64,000 nucleotides of DNA from Streptomyces sp. SAJ15 (GCF_007595705.1 NZ_NISY01000009.1:1-64000), one strand, 5' to 3'; positions 9,257 to 18,529 are shown, counted from the first letter of the stretch. The notes: a model not told the origin generated them from the letters alone. Made by a program: numbers and translations.

Positions 9257-9297
9257 CCACATAGGCCCCAATCGGGAGGAACGCCGAGTCCACGGCC

Positions 9298-9625
9298 TCA
9301 AGCGGCCTCCTCCATAGTCATCGGGATATGGGGCCGCCACAGGGCCTCGGTGGTGCGGATGCAGTAGCGCAGGGCATCCACGCTGTGATCGTCGGCCTTG
9401 ATCGGCCGGTCCTCGCCGCGCTGGGCAGACTCGTCATTCCAGGAGCATCCTGTGATGAGTCCGATGCAGGAGCGGTCGATGCGCAGTCGGTCGATGGCCA
9501 GCAGCGCAGCAAGGATGCCGTCCAGCACAGTACTTTCGGCGGCGGTGACGCCGCTGACACCGTCGCGGCCCAGCTGCTCGATGAAACTGCTCGCAGACGG
9601 GAGTCGCTCGCCGCTCATGGTCTGA
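9298..9625 (-). pseudogene. remnant of phage terminase large subunit (C-terminal nuclease part)
   Basis: The minus frame ending at 9298 reads SSFIEQLGRDGVSGV, STVLDGILAALLAIDRL, SCIGLITGCSWND and RGEDRPIKADDHSVDALRY. The final D-D-H-x-x-D-A-x-R-Y block is the conserved end of the terminase nuclease domain, which cuts concatemeric phage DNA during head filling. Only about 110 residues of a usual ~450-550 remain and no start is present. The upstream boundary near 9625 runs into unrelated sequence. Its gene order before the portal remnant is that of a tailed phage. Confidence 0.65.
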
Positions 9626-9666
9626 CCCGGCACCGTGTCCACCGGCTCGGGGCCGCGCTGGTAACC

Positions 9667-9985
9667 GTGACGCTGGACGCACCCGAGGCGCATGCCCTGG
9701 CCGTCCTCCTCAGCCGACGCGACGCCCTCCCGCCAAGCGCAGCGGGCCGACACCCGGTGGGGTGCCGGGCCGGCGGAGACCGCTGCCGCCGCGCTCGCCA
9801 ACGCCCTCCGCGCGCACGGCACCGGCGCGTACGCGCCGGTACTGACCTCCGGTCAGGTGTGCGCCGGTCTCACCTCGCAGACCGCCCAGGAGGTGGTCGC
9901 GGCCCTCACCGCTCGGCCTGCCGCCGCATCTTGCGGCAAGCGGCGGGGGCTCGGGTCCGGCTTCAAGGGCATCGCCGCCCGATAG
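9667..9985 (+). pseudogene. small hypothetical gene, frameshifted
   Basis: GTG 9667 begins VTLDAPEAHALAVLLSRRDA. After an indel near 9735 the next frame continues AETAAAALANALRAHGTGAY and QVCAGLTSQTAQEVVAALTA to a stop at 9985. The two halves have matching Ala/Leu-rich style and look like one small helical protein of ~105 residues. Family not recognised; similar small proteins occur on actinobacterial plasmids, but I cannot name one. Confidence 0.35.
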
Positions 9986-10084
9986 TCGGCGCTGCCGCGC
10001 TGGCCTCTCCTGCCGTGTTCCTGCGGGAGACACCGCCCTCGTAGGGCACCGGCCGTCACGACGCGACGCAAGCACGCTGATCTG

Positions 10085-10821
10085 CTACGTGGCGAACTCT
10101 TTCGCCGGGTTCTGACGCACCACCGCCGACCCGCCTGGGTTCGACAGCTGGCCGATGGAAACCGCGAGACGCTGGACGTAGTCACTGACGCACTGGAGGC
10201 GTACTACGACATCGCCGTGACACCTTTCACCGACCGCATGCGGGCGACCCTGGACCAGACCGCGCCTGGCGTGTGCACACCATGGCGCGCGCCGGGGTCG
10301 GCGCGATGCTGGCCGCGCTGCACCCACAGGTGTACTGGCGCGAACCGGTACTGGAACTCCCCGGTCTGCCAGGACAACGCGATCTTGACTTTCACTTGGA
10401 GGGCCGGGGGCTCCTGCTGTGCTCACACATCTTCTGTGGCCCCCGGCCTCGAGCCCTGCTCAACGACGTCGATGCCCCCGTATTGGTCTACGCACCGGCC
10501 CGTGACCTGCAGACGAGCGCGCTCACGACCCTGCCATCCCCTTCCCTGCCGGGTGCACCCACCGCCTTGGCAACCCTGCTGGGCCGCACGCGCGCCGCCG
10601 TCCTGCAGACCCTGGCGGACCCCTCCGGCCACACCACCAAACAGCTCGCCCAAAGCCTGGGAATCTCCCCCGCATCCGCCTCGGAACGCGCCACTGCCCT
10701 ACGAGCCGCCGGACTAGTCACCAGCCTCCGACATGCCAACACGGTGCGCCACACCGCCACCCCACTGGGTACGAAACTCCTCTCCACTGCAGCACCAACT
10801 GGGTGGCCCGCCTGCCCTTAA
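10085..10821 (+). pseudogene. ArsR-type winged-helix regulator, N-truncated and frameshifted
   Basis: The C-terminal ~80 residues contain a clear ArsR-like helix-turn-helix: RAAVLQTLADPSGHTTKQLA then GISPASASERATALRAAGLV. Upstream, LHPQVYWREPVLELPGLPG and GRGLLLCSHIF resemble the middle domain of Streptomyces regulators with the helix-turn-helix at the C-terminus. The frame from 10273 is only the second half. The first part lies in another frame (LRGELFRRVLTHHRRPAWVR at 10085-10140, DALEAYYDIAVTPFTDRMRA) up to ~10262, and the expected N-terminus is missing. So the gene has lost its start and has at least one frameshift. Confidence 0.55.
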
Positions 10822-11092
10822 GGCTTGCCCAGGCGTCAGGGGGCTTGCCCGGGGGCGGAAGCGGGAGCGCCAGCCGCAGGCTTTCTCGGCCGTCGCGGCG
10901 GCCTCCGCCTCCAGCCGGTCGCGCCCGGCCTTGTCCGCTGCCGTGACCGTCTTGGTCTCGCACGGGTCGCGAGCCCCGTACTGCGAGCCGTCGGCGCGTG
11001 CTCCCGCAGGGGAGTTTCCGCTCGCCTACTCACGACCATCTAGGTAGTCCTGCTCAAGCGAGGCGCACCGCCCGCCGCCTAACCTCCGGATC

Positions 11093-11440
11093 ATGAGTTC
11101 CACACAGCGCGCCGATCCGCTCGACGAAGTGACACTCCCGCAGCCGACGGGCACCTGGTCACTCGCCCTGGGCGCGACTGCTGTCGCGGCGATCGGCTGC
11201 CCTTTCCTCCCGGAGTCCATCGTCTCGCCGCAGGTCCGCTTCTTCCCCATCTACTTCATCGTGCCCCTCGGGATCTGCGCGGTCGTCTCGGGAGCTTTCG
11301 CCCTGCGACGGATGCGCGGCCATGAAGGAGCCAGCCGTGGCCGGGCGCGGGCCGGGATCACACTCGGATCAGTGGCCCTCGTGGTGGCGCTGACCTTCGT
11401 GGTGTGGGCGTGCTGGGCGCTGAACCACGCATACGAGTGA
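11093..11440 (+). CDS. small integral membrane protein
   Basis: A 115-residue protein with three predicted membrane helices: residues ~21-36 (TWSLALGATAVAAIG), ~47-68 (PIYFIVPLGICAVVSGAFAL) and ~88-110 (AGITLGSVALVVALTFVVW). The arrangement, with a basic loop RRMRGHEGASRGRARA before the last helix, resembles DUF4190-like small membrane proteins common in Streptomyces; this is a family-level guess. ATG 11093. It ends just before a strong terminator hairpin and appears monocistronic. Confidence 0.6.
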   Translation: MSSTQRADPLDEVTLPQPTGTWSLALGATAVAAIGCPFLPESIVSPQVRFFPIYFIVPLGICAVVSGAFALRRMRGHEGASRGRARAGITLGSVALVVALTFVVWACWALNHAYE

Positions 11441-11452
11441 AGAACGAAGCGG

Positions 11453-11482
11453 TGGGGCGGCCCCGGCGCTGAGGCCGCCCCA
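11453..11482 (+). terminator. intrinsic terminator hairpin
   Basis: Perfect 10-bp inverted repeat TGGGGCGGCC (11453-11462) and GGCCGCCCCA (11473-11482) with a 10-base loop, 12 bases after the stop of the small membrane-protein gene. Confidence 0.65.
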
Positions 11483-11901
11483 TCGGGGCATCAGGAGAAG
11501 TCACCGCGCACGGCGCGCCGCAGAATGTCGCGCTCTTCCGCTTTGCGTGCGGGCGGAGTCCTCGTGACTGGTGACCTTCAGCTTGTTTAACCTCGGCGCT
11601 CGATGAGACGGGCGAGTGATTCTGTGGGCCAGCAGAGCCACTGCAGGAGTGGGTCGGTGACCACGAAGTAGTGGGCGCTGACCCAACCTCTCTCCTTGTC
11701 CAGGATCTGCGTGGCCTCATCGGTAGACGTAGCGGAGATAGCGGCGGCGGATCGGCGCTCCTGCTATCAGCAGCACTGGTGAGGCGACAAGGACGGCCAG
11801 CGGGACCAGGACTTTCACGACCGTGAGCTTGGCTCTCTCCTCATAGCGCATGCGCTCAGTGTTTGGTGCCCAGCTTGTGGTGGGCGGGACGGCTGCGGCT
11901 G
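11483..11901. other. no clear gene
   Basis: Nothing convincing on either strand. Minus-strand frames near 11720-11850 contain a hydrophobic stretch but lack a start, a ribosome binding site or a family motif. Confidence 0.3.
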
Positions 11902-12851
11902 TCAGCCACCTACAGGAAGGGCCTCCACGGAGCTGAGGGTCGGGAAGGGGGAGTCGCCGATGCCACCGATGGCGTACACGCAGGTTCGCTGCGGGCCTCG
12001 AACGTTCTTGGGGCAGGGGGCGGTCGCGGCCGCCGGCTCGAAGCGGGCGGTGGCCAAATCGGGTAGGGAGCTCCAGGTGTTCGTGCCGGGGCTGAAGACC
12101 TCCGCCGTGTTCGTGGCGAAGTCCGTGAACGTCGTGAAGCCGGCAATGGCGTACGCGCAGGTCGACTTCAGGCCCCTGTCCCCCTTGGGGCAGGGTGCGG
12201 AGGCCGCGGCCAGAGCGACGCGCGTGGTGCCCATTGAGGCCACGGCCCGCCAGGTGTTCGTAGCCGGGCTGTATGCCTCCACCGTGTCGAGGATCTCGTC
12301 GGTGGGGTTGAAGCCGCCGATGGCGTACACGCACGCGCCGCGCAGTCCCTCGACGTCAGGGTCCGCCAGGTGTTCGTTGCGGGGCTGTACGCCTCCACTG
12401 TGCCCACGTCGTGCGCGGGGTCGGGCCATACGGTGCCCGTGAAGCCGCCGATGGCGTAGACGCAGATTCCCTTGAGTCCGTCCACACCCTTGGGGCAGGG
12501 CGCGGTCGTCGCCGTCAACGCGTAGCGGGCGGTGGGCAAGACAGGCAAGGTCCGCCAGGTGTTCGTAGCGGGGCTGTATGCCTCCACCGTGTCCAAGGTG
12601 GGCGAGCCGTTGTGCCCGCCGATGGCGTACACGCACGTGCCCTTCAGGCCTTCCACCTCCTTGGGGCACGGCGCACTCGTGCCCGCGAGGCCGTAGCGGG
12701 CGGTGGGTAGGTCTGGCACCGTGAGCCAGCTGCTCTGAGCGTTCGCGGGCGTGGTCGTCAGGACGAGCAGCGGCGTCAGCACCGCGACGAGCAGCCACCG
12801 GGTCTGAGCGCACCGCCAACGTGGGCGCCGGGACGGGATTGGCGTATCCAT
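11902..12851 (-). pseudogene. secreted kelch-repeat protein, internal deletion and truncated end
   Basis: From ATG 12851 there is a signal peptide (RWLLVAVLTPLLVLTTTPANA, cleavage after ANA) and then kelch-type repeats of ~58 residues: each has LPTARYALTATTAPCPKG, GLKGICVYAIGG and TVEAYSPATNTWR. Three complete or near-complete units lie in the first frame; a break in the unit near 12350 removes ~20 codons (the PTAR...PCPK part) and shifts the frame. The next frame resumes at GLRGACVYAIGGFNPTDEIL and runs two more units. The last one breaks after SSVEA where YSPATNTW is expected, so the C-terminus is lost too. Kelch repeats form beta-propellers; the original role is unknown. Confidence 0.65.
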
Positions 12852-13102
12852 CCCCGACCCGATTCCTGCAAGCGTCAACACTCTCTTCACCGCGTCCCGT
12901 CCTTTCACACCGACCACGCCGTCCATGGGGCACCTCACGCCGATTCACCAATAGGTGACAACCGGTCGTTTCATGACTTTAGGTAGCCGTCGGCGTGGGC
13001 ACACCCGCAGCTGAGGCAAACGGCCGAGCTTGGGGCGCCAGGGGCCGCGCTGTCGACGGTCACTCGCCTCGCATATGTCATGGACGGCTCAGACACAGGC
13101 AC

Positions 13103-13571
13103 TCATGTCGGTGGCGGGCTGGGAGCAGACTTCGGCTCCGCATCCGTCCGTCGCCTTGATGAGCGCTGGGGGCTCGTGCCTGGGGGCCAGCACTGGATGA
13201 GGTACCACTCCACGACGTCGTCCACCAGGGTGTGGTTTACGGCGGTGTCCCTGCCCCTGGCATGGACTCGGAGCCGGTGGCTGCCCGGGCCGGCTGCCGC
13301 CAGGGATGGCAACTCCACTGGGTCGTCCGTCAGCGGGTGAACGACGAGCTCGCCGGAGGGGGACTGCAGGGAGATCTCGGCGTTTCCTCCCAGCCGCCCT
13401 GGCCGGCTCCGGCGCCTGCTGGTGCGCCTCGATGGTGAGGTCGACGTCACCGGTGTGGATGCCGGCCTGCACCTCGGTACTGCCCTCGGAGGCCATCACC
13501 AGCCCATTGTGCGAGCGGTCCAGATCCTCGGTCACGGGGGCGACACGCGTGTGTCGTGGACGGTCCGCCAT
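13103..13571 (-). pseudogene. actinobacterial hypothetical protein, frameshifted
   Basis: From ATG 13571 the frame reads RVAPVTEDLDRSHNGLVMAS and VQAGIHTGDVDLTIEAHQQA up to ~13400. The next frame then continues AEISLQSPSGELVVHPLTDD, GPGSHRLRVHARGRDTAV and VVEWYLIQCWP to a stop at 13103. The 'GPGxYRLRVHARGRDTA' stretch is shared by a family of Streptomyces proteins of unknown function (beta-sandwich-like). One indel near 13395-13405 separates the halves. The start overlaps the divergent integrase promoter region. Confidence 0.5.
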
Positions 13572-13615
13572 GCTGCATCGGTAGGAAGTCACGCGACCCG
13601 AATGGAGGGATGCGC

Positions 13616-14500
13616 GTGGCACTACCGAACGATGTGGAGCGCGACGTCGACGCGATCCGGCTGCCACAGTGGGGCCGGGTGGGTGAGATCGGCGGCGTCG
13701 TGCCGTACGAGGTACAGGACACCGACGGCCAGCCGATCGAGCCGGTGCGCCGGTACCTGCGTGACTTCGTCGCCCAGGGCCGCCGTGCCGGAAGTATCCG
13801 GAGCTACGCCTACGACCTGTTGCGGTGGTGGCGGTGGCTCCAGGTCGTCGACGTCGAGTGGGACAAGGTGACCTCGGCAGAGGTGCGCGAGTTCGTGCTG
13901 TGGCTGCAACGCAGCACGAAGCCACGCCGGACCCCCAGGACGAAGTCGGCCTCCACCGTCGGCACCATCAACTCGATCACCCGCAAACAGTACCCAGGGG
14001 ACCGGTACGCTGCTCGCACGATCCGTCACAGCAATGCGGTGATCCGCAGCTTCTACGAGTTCTGGATCGAGCGCGGGGACGGACCGCTGGTCAACCCGGT
14101 TCCCCAGCAACGCCGCGGTGAACGGCGGCCGAACGCGCACCACAACCCGCTGGAGCCGTTCCGCCCGGAGGGACGGCTGCGCTATAACCCTCCAGTTCCC
14201 AAACGCCGACCGCGCGCGATGTCCGACCACCTGTGGGAGGCCCTGTTCGCGGCCATGCGCTCGGACCGCGACCAGGCCCTGGCCTCGCTGGGCGACTGGG
14301 TGGCCGATCAGGTCCGCTTCACCGGCGCGTGGGTCCGGGGCGGTGCTGGCCGCCAGGCCGTCGTCGTCCTGGCCCACGCCGTCACCGCGCCGCGCACCAG
14401 CTGGCGCACCATGCGCGCCCCGGCCACCGAGACGCCGGCGCCCGCGCCCGTACGGGATCCGGACTGGGTCACCCACCGCACCCGAACAGAGCACGAGTAG
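13616..14500 (+). pseudogene. tyrosine-type site-specific integrase, catalytic domain lost
   Basis: GTG 13616 follows GGAGG with 7-base spacing. The N-terminal 190 residues are a good SAM-like core-binding domain (VRRYLRDFVAQGRRAGSIRS, YAYDLLRWWRWLQVV, RHSNAVIRSFYEFWIERGDG). The beginning of the catalytic domain is present (DHLWEALFAAMRSDRDQALA), but it then joins unrelated sequence where the first catalytic Arg box would follow. The R-K-H-R-Y set is absent, so it cannot recombine DNA. The family is typical of actinobacterial transposons and plasmids. A deletion of the 3' half is the simplest explanation. Confidence 0.65.
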
Positions 14501-14559
14501 ACGGAAGGTTACCGACTCCCTTACTGGCAATCGACTCGCTAGACCACCTTCGACAGAGC

Positions 14560-14586
14560 AAGGCCCGGACCAGGCGTCCGGGCCTT
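14560..14586 (+). terminator. intrinsic terminator hairpin
   Basis: Perfect 11-bp inverted repeat AAGGCCCGGAC (14560-14570) and GTCCGGGCCTT (14576-14586) with a 5-base loop, 60 bases past the integrase remnant. The region from here to 14951 shows no convincing gene. Confidence 0.65.
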
Positions 14587-14951
14587 CGTCGTGCCCCGGA
14601 TCTTTCCCCCGGCCGCTGCTGTCCTGGTCCCGGCTTCCGGACCCAGGGGGTGAAGAAGCCGTGCCCGAGGAGGACGAGACGCAAGCACCTGAGACCTGCC
14701 ACTGTCCCGCCCGCCATGTCGAACTCACCCCGGACGCAGTACCGATGACCAGCCGCCAGACACCCCGGGCAACACCCGCGCCGATCGCCGCTACGCTGGA
14801 CACACCCACCCTGGGCCGGGCCGAGACCCCACAGGGACGCTCCCAGGCAGAGAGCCGCAGCAGGACCGCCGACCGCGCGGCGCACACCCCCGCGGACGAC
14901 ACCACGCAGGTGTCCGCCGTTTCTGCTCCTCCGCCTTCTAGGAGAATCCCG

Positions 14952-15200
14952 ATGGCTCGGGACCAGCACTCCCCCGCGTCCGCGCATCCTGACCCGCCCA
15001 GCACGCCCGAACCCGCCTCCGCCGTGAAGCCGGCGCTCTTGTCGCAGCGCACCGCCCTGATCCTCTTCATAGCCGTCGTCATCGGCATCGGCATCGGCGT
15101 ACTGACCTTCTTCGCCGAAAAGTCCTACCCCAAGGCGGTCCTCGCCGGAGTCCTCGCGGCCGGGGCCTGCACGGTAGGGCTGCACAGCCTGATCGACTGA
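14952..15200 (+). CDS. small two-helix membrane protein
   Basis: An 82-residue protein with a polar N-terminal tail (~28 residues) and two membrane helices: residues ~35-56 (TALILFIAVVIGIGIGVLTFF) and ~62-78 (AVLAGVLAAGACTVGL). ATG 14952 is selected by AGGAG 7 bases upstream; the open frame extends further upstream but without coding character. Function unknown. A strong terminator follows 4 bases later. Confidence 0.55.
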   Translation: MARDQHSPASAHPDPPSTPEPASAVKPALLSQRTALILFIAVVIGIGIGVLTFFAEKSYPKAVLAGVLAAGACTVGLHSLID

Positions 15201-15203
15201 CCT

Positions 15204-15238
15204 GCGGGGTCGGTCAGGAGGAGCCTGCCCGACCCCGC
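15204..15238 (+). terminator. intrinsic terminator hairpin
   Basis: Perfect 10-bp inverted repeat GCGGGGTCGG (15204-15213) and CCGACCCCGC (15229-15238), 15-base loop, directly after the small membrane-protein gene. Confidence 0.65.
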
Positions 15239-15248
15239 GGCACGGACG

Positions 15249-15445
15249 TCAGGCGGCGCTGAACTCATGGGCCGAGCCGCCGCGCCACTCCACCCACCGC
15301 GAGGCGTCCCAGATGGCCTCCGGGTCGGCGACGCCGGCACCCTCGAGGAGCGGGGCCGGCGCGACTGCGAGGCGGCGAGGCGGCGCTTCCCGGCGCCTTG
15401 GAGTCGCTTCCGCTGCTTGCGCAGCTCCGCCTTCTTCGCCGCCTT
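15249..15445 (-). pseudogene. C-terminal fragment of an unidentified gene
   Basis: Minus-strand pieces KKAELRKQRKRLQGAGKRRL and, after a frameshift near 15370, APLLEGAGVADPEAIWDASR and WVEWRGGSAHEFSAA ending at a stop at 15249. They read like the end of one basic/acidic protein. Family not recognised. It abuts the relaxase fossil directly. Confidence 0.35.
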
Positions 15446-15449
15446 CGAC

Positions 15450-15760
15450 TACGCAGCTCGGTCAGAGATCACGGTTCCTTGCGCTTCGGCGGGCGCGTCT
15501 GGCCGGCGGCCTGGCAGGCCAGCGCGCATGCGGCCCGCTCCCCCGCAGGATACCCCTGGGTCTTTTCGCAGTCGGCGACGATGACGGGCAGCGCATCCCC
15601 CCGGCGACCTGTGACGGCGGGTCGACTGCCAGCCGATCAGCCGCCAATCGGGCCCCGGCGATCTCCATCACCGGCCGGCGCCCGGCGCTGACGGTTGCGC
15701 GGCTCGGTCGCCACCCCGAGCGTCTCGCCGCACACGCCCTGCCATACCTCGCCCTCCGGC
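15450..15760 (-). pseudogene. fossil of a second MobF relaxase
   Basis: Pieces in different minus-strand frames align in order with the intact relaxase at 5100-7003: VCGETLGVATEP with VCEKLGLATVP, RRPVMEIAG with LRPVMEIAG, and ALPVIVADCEKTQGYPAGER and ALACQAAGQTRPPKRKEP with the TDDYVKKHGRLPGER and ETRPDKKTPRPL region. At least two frameshifts and an in-frame stop are present and both ends are missing. The divergence from the 5-7 kb copy suggests a separate acquired element rather than a recent duplication. Confidence 0.55.
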
Positions 15761-15862
15761 ACCGGACGCCCTGCGGGGCTTCGCCGTGCTGTGCACCGTA
15801 CCGCGTTCCGTACCTCGTCGTCACCGGCCGGGGCGTACCCCGGACCGGTGAGGTGCGTCTGA

Positions 15863-16400
15863 TCAGCCCGCGATCGAGACGGTGAACTTCTCCGTGGCCA
15901 GGACGCGCTCGTCCTGGATGAAGTTTCCGTACTTGCCTCCGGCCGACTCGTTTTTCGCCAGCGGGACGTGGCCGCGAACACAGGGCTCGTTGCCCGTGGG
16001 CTGCCTGCCGTCGAAGTAGTAGATCTTCCAGCTGCCGTCCTCGAACTTGGGCAGGATCTAAGCACACTGGCCGCCGTCCGTTCCGCCCTCGAAGGTGCCG
16101 GCGAACGGGTACTCGTCGCATGAGTCGTCCTGGATGTCGTCCTGCGGGTAGAACGGGATGCTGGTGCCTTCCTCACAGGTCCGATACCGATTGGCCTTAG
16201 CTGCGCCCTCGTCCTTGTTCCGGCTGAGCGGATTGCCCGGAGTCCCCCACTGGTCGACCAGGGCAGCCTGGCCGAACCAGTAGGTGGCCGCCGCCTCGCC
16301 GTAGCGGGAGAGCGGCATGTCCAGCAGGGCCCGTATCTGGCCGATCACGCAGCCGTAGCCGGACAGCTCCGCGTCCTTCCGCGACGACTCCGGAACCCTC
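15863..16400 (-). pseudogene. NucA/NucB-type deoxyribonuclease, nonsense mutation and lost N-terminus
   Basis: The core reads YGEAAATYWFGQ, PLSRNKDEGAAKANRYRTC and the nuclease motif DDSCDEYPFAGTFEGG, followed by GGQCA. The next codon is TAG (16058-16060). The same frame then continues coding (ILPKFEDGSWKIYYFDG, EPCVRGHVPLAKNES, FIQDERVLATEKFTVSIAG) to TGA at 15863, and aligns over its length with the gene at 19046, where Glu stands at the TAG position. A single GAG to TAG change therefore interrupts the gene. Upstream of about 16400 the similarity is lost. NucA/NucB enzymes are secreted or surface DNases, also used as toxin domains. Confidence 0.6.
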
Positions 16401-16915
16401 TTCGAGATTCTGCAGCCGCATGCCGCATCACCAGCCGGCTGCCCGGCCGGTGTCGGCGGGGAGAGCGACCTGACCCTCCCCGCCGACACCGGGCCTGCCT
16501 CCGGATTCCAGCCGTTGACGCGGCCCCACGCTGCCGACCGGAGCACGGAGAACGCCCACAGATAGCCGGCGTGAATGAGGTGGTCGTTCTCCATCCGCCT
16601 GCGGGTGATGCTGGGCTTCTCTCCAAAGGCCCTGGTGATGGGCGAGGCGCGTTTGCGACCGCCTCGGTCAGGTCGTCGGCGGCGCCGCAGGCCGCCGCCG
16701 AACTTGTCGATGGGCTCGAGCGTGCGACGACCCACCGAACATGCCTCAATGCCTGGGGCACATGCAGATCTTGATTGAGGTGATCGCTCCCTGCGGCGTG
16801 TACGGACTGACGCACAGCCCGCACCGCAACGAGGCAGGCGTCGTCCACGGAGCGAGCAACCATGCCGCCGGATACTCGATTCTCAAGGGCATCGATGTTG
16901 TGCGAAGGTCAGCCG
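16401..16915. other. unresolved sequence
   Basis: No intact gene. A minus-strand stretch with HLIHAGYLWAFSVLRSAAWG near 16520-16580 looks coding but has no start or recognised family, and may be the lost N-terminal part of the nuclease gene to its left. Confidence 0.25.
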
Positions 16916-17482
16916 GTGACTGCCTTTCGGAACGAACCCGCCCCGCGGTATGTCCTCGAGCTGCTGCGCTGGCAGTTCGACCTGACTTGGTCGCTGTTCG
17001 AGTACCACCTGGAGAGGCTCGAACCCGACGACTTCTTGTGGGAGCCCGCCGCAAACTGCTGGACGGTTCGCCGGGCCGATGATGGGACATGGGTGCCAGA
17101 CTGGGCGGAGAGTGAGCCCGACCCTGTTCCTGTACCGACTATAGGCTGGCTGAGCTGGCACATCGGCTGGTGGTGGAGCGTGACCATCGACCACGCGCAT
17201 GGCAGAGCACCTCGGGAGCGAAGCGACATCGGCTGGCCGGGCGCGGGCAAGCCGGCCGTCGAGTGGCTGAGCGGTCTCCGTGCGGACTGGCTGGAGGCAC
17301 TGGACCGGTTCACCGATGCCGATCTGGACTCAACCGCCCCGTTCCCCTGGCAGAACGACCCCCGACACACCGTCGCACACATGGTCGCCTGGGTGAACGC
17401 CGAACTGATGAAGAACGCTGCGGAAATCGGCCAGCTCCGTATCCAGCGCGCCGCCAACCAGCCGTCGAGCAGCACGGGTTGA
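16916..17482 (+). CDS. DinB-like (DUF664-type) protein
   Basis: A 188-residue protein with the four-helix DinB/YfiT-type pattern: LELLRWQFDLTWSLFEYHLE, then LEPDDFLWEPAANCWTVR, a WLSWHIGWWWSV helix and a C-terminal HTVAHMVAWVNAELMKNAAE helix. The histidines in the second and fourth helices (WHIGWW and TVAHMVAW) are where such proteins bind metal. Family members include thiol-dependent transferases and many uncharacterised enzymes. GTG 16916 (GAAGG upstream) fits the family start; in-frame starts at 16862 and 16895 would add 7-18 residues. It is intact although surrounded by remnants. Confidence 0.7.
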   Translation: MTAFRNEPAPRYVLELLRWQFDLTWSLFEYHLERLEPDDFLWEPAANCWTVRRADDGTWVPDWAESEPDPVPVPTIGWLSWHIGWWWSVTIDHAHGRAPRERSDIGWPGAGKPAVEWLSGLRADWLEALDRFTDADLDSTAPFPWQNDPRHTVAHMVAWVNAELMKNAAEIGQLRIQRAANQPSSSTG

Positions 17483-17504
17483 CGGCTGGGTTCTGTCTCT
17501 TTGG

Positions 17505-18110
17505 TCAGCGTCGGGTCCAGATGAGGATGCCCGCGAGGTGGAGTGCGGCCTGGTAAGCGGCGGCGAGTTTGTCGGTTCGTGTGACCAGGCGCGCACCACT
17601 GCTTGAGTCGGTTGATGCACCGCTCGGCGATGTTCCAGCTTGTAGGGCTCGCGGTCGACGCCGGGCGGGCGGCCACCGAGTCGGCCTCGCCGCAGGCGGT
17701 GGCCGACTTGATCGGACGGCTGCGGGATGACCGTACGGATGCCTCGGCGCCGCAGGTGGCTGCGGATGGCACGTGAGGAATACGCGCGGTCACCCAGAAC
17801 GGCCAGGGGCCGGGTCCGGGGCCTGCCGGGGCCAGTGCGGGGCACGCGGATGCGGGACATCACCGTCTCGAAGGCGGGTGCGTCACCTGCCTGGCCTGCG
17901 GTGACGGTGAAGGCGAGGCGTCGTGCGTGGGCGCCTGCGGCCAGGTGGACCTTGGTGCTCAGCCCGCCGCGGGAGCGTCCGAGCACGTGATCGACGGGCT
18001 CGCCGCGGTGGGCCACCCCTTTTTGAGTGTTCCGGCGGCGTGCTGGTGCGCCCGGACGACCGTGGAGTCCACTGACACCATCCAGCTGTTTGGATCTCCG
18101 ATGCGCCTAT
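17505..18110 (-). pseudogene. IS5-family transposase remnant
   Basis: Reading the minus strand: SWMVSVDSTVVRAHQHAAGT (first catalytic Asp region) in one frame, then DHVLGRSRGGLSTKVHLAAG and LAVLGDRAYSSRAIRSHLRR (second Asp) and VIPQPSDQ in a second, then WNIAERCINRLKQW (Glu region) in a third, and ALHLAGILIWTRR ending at 17505. At least three indels break the frame and the N-terminal third is missing. The family moves by DDE cut-and-paste. No terminal repeats could be defined. Confidence 0.7.
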
Positions 18111-18205
18111 TCGAGTACCTTCCGGACGTCCCCGGATGAGGTACGCACGGTGGGGGGTATGTCGTTTCGCGTGATGTGACCTTGGGAGCCGTGAGGAGAT
18201 GAGCC

Positions 18206-18490
18206 ATGTACGCCGTGGTCCGCCGGTATGAAGGGGCGACTGATCCTACCGAGGCAGGACGGCGAGTGGACGAGGGATTCGTGCCTCTCCTCCGCCAGGT
18301 CCCGGGCTTCGTGGCCTACTACTGGATTGACGCGGAGGGTGGGGTGATGGTCTCTGTGAGCATCTTTGAAGACCAAGCAGGAGCCGAAGAGTCGATCAAG
18401 AAGGCGGCGGACTTCGTACGGGACAACCTCGCGTCACTGCTACCCAACCCTCCCCAGGTCACGGCCGGCCAGGTTGTGGCTGCTGGATAA
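18206..18490 (+). CDS. ABM-like dimeric alpha/beta-barrel protein
   Basis: A 94-residue protein with the ferredoxin-like pattern of antibiotic-biosynthesis-monooxygenase-type domains: strand YAVVRRYEGA, helix EAGRRVDEGFVPLLRQV, strands FVAYYWIDAEGGVMVSVSIF, helix QAGAEESIKKAADFVRDNLA. ATG 18206 follows GAGGAG with 7-base spacing. Such proteins are often small oxygenases or heme/quinone binders, but many lack known activity and no catalytic residue is certain. It is an intact gene between two transposase remnants. Confidence 0.65.
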   Translation: MYAVVRRYEGATDPTEAGRRVDEGFVPLLRQVPGFVAYYWIDAEGGVMVSVSIFEDQAGAEESIKKAADFVRDNLASLLPNPPQVTAGQVVAAG

Positions 18491-18529
18491 CGGCCTCCGG
18501 AGCGGTACTGGATCCACGTACCGTGACCC

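Noticed and set aside
10822..11092. Possible coding stretch (GARDPCETKTVTAADKAG-like) on the minus strand
   Set aside because: No start, no ribosome binding site and no family match; too short to support.
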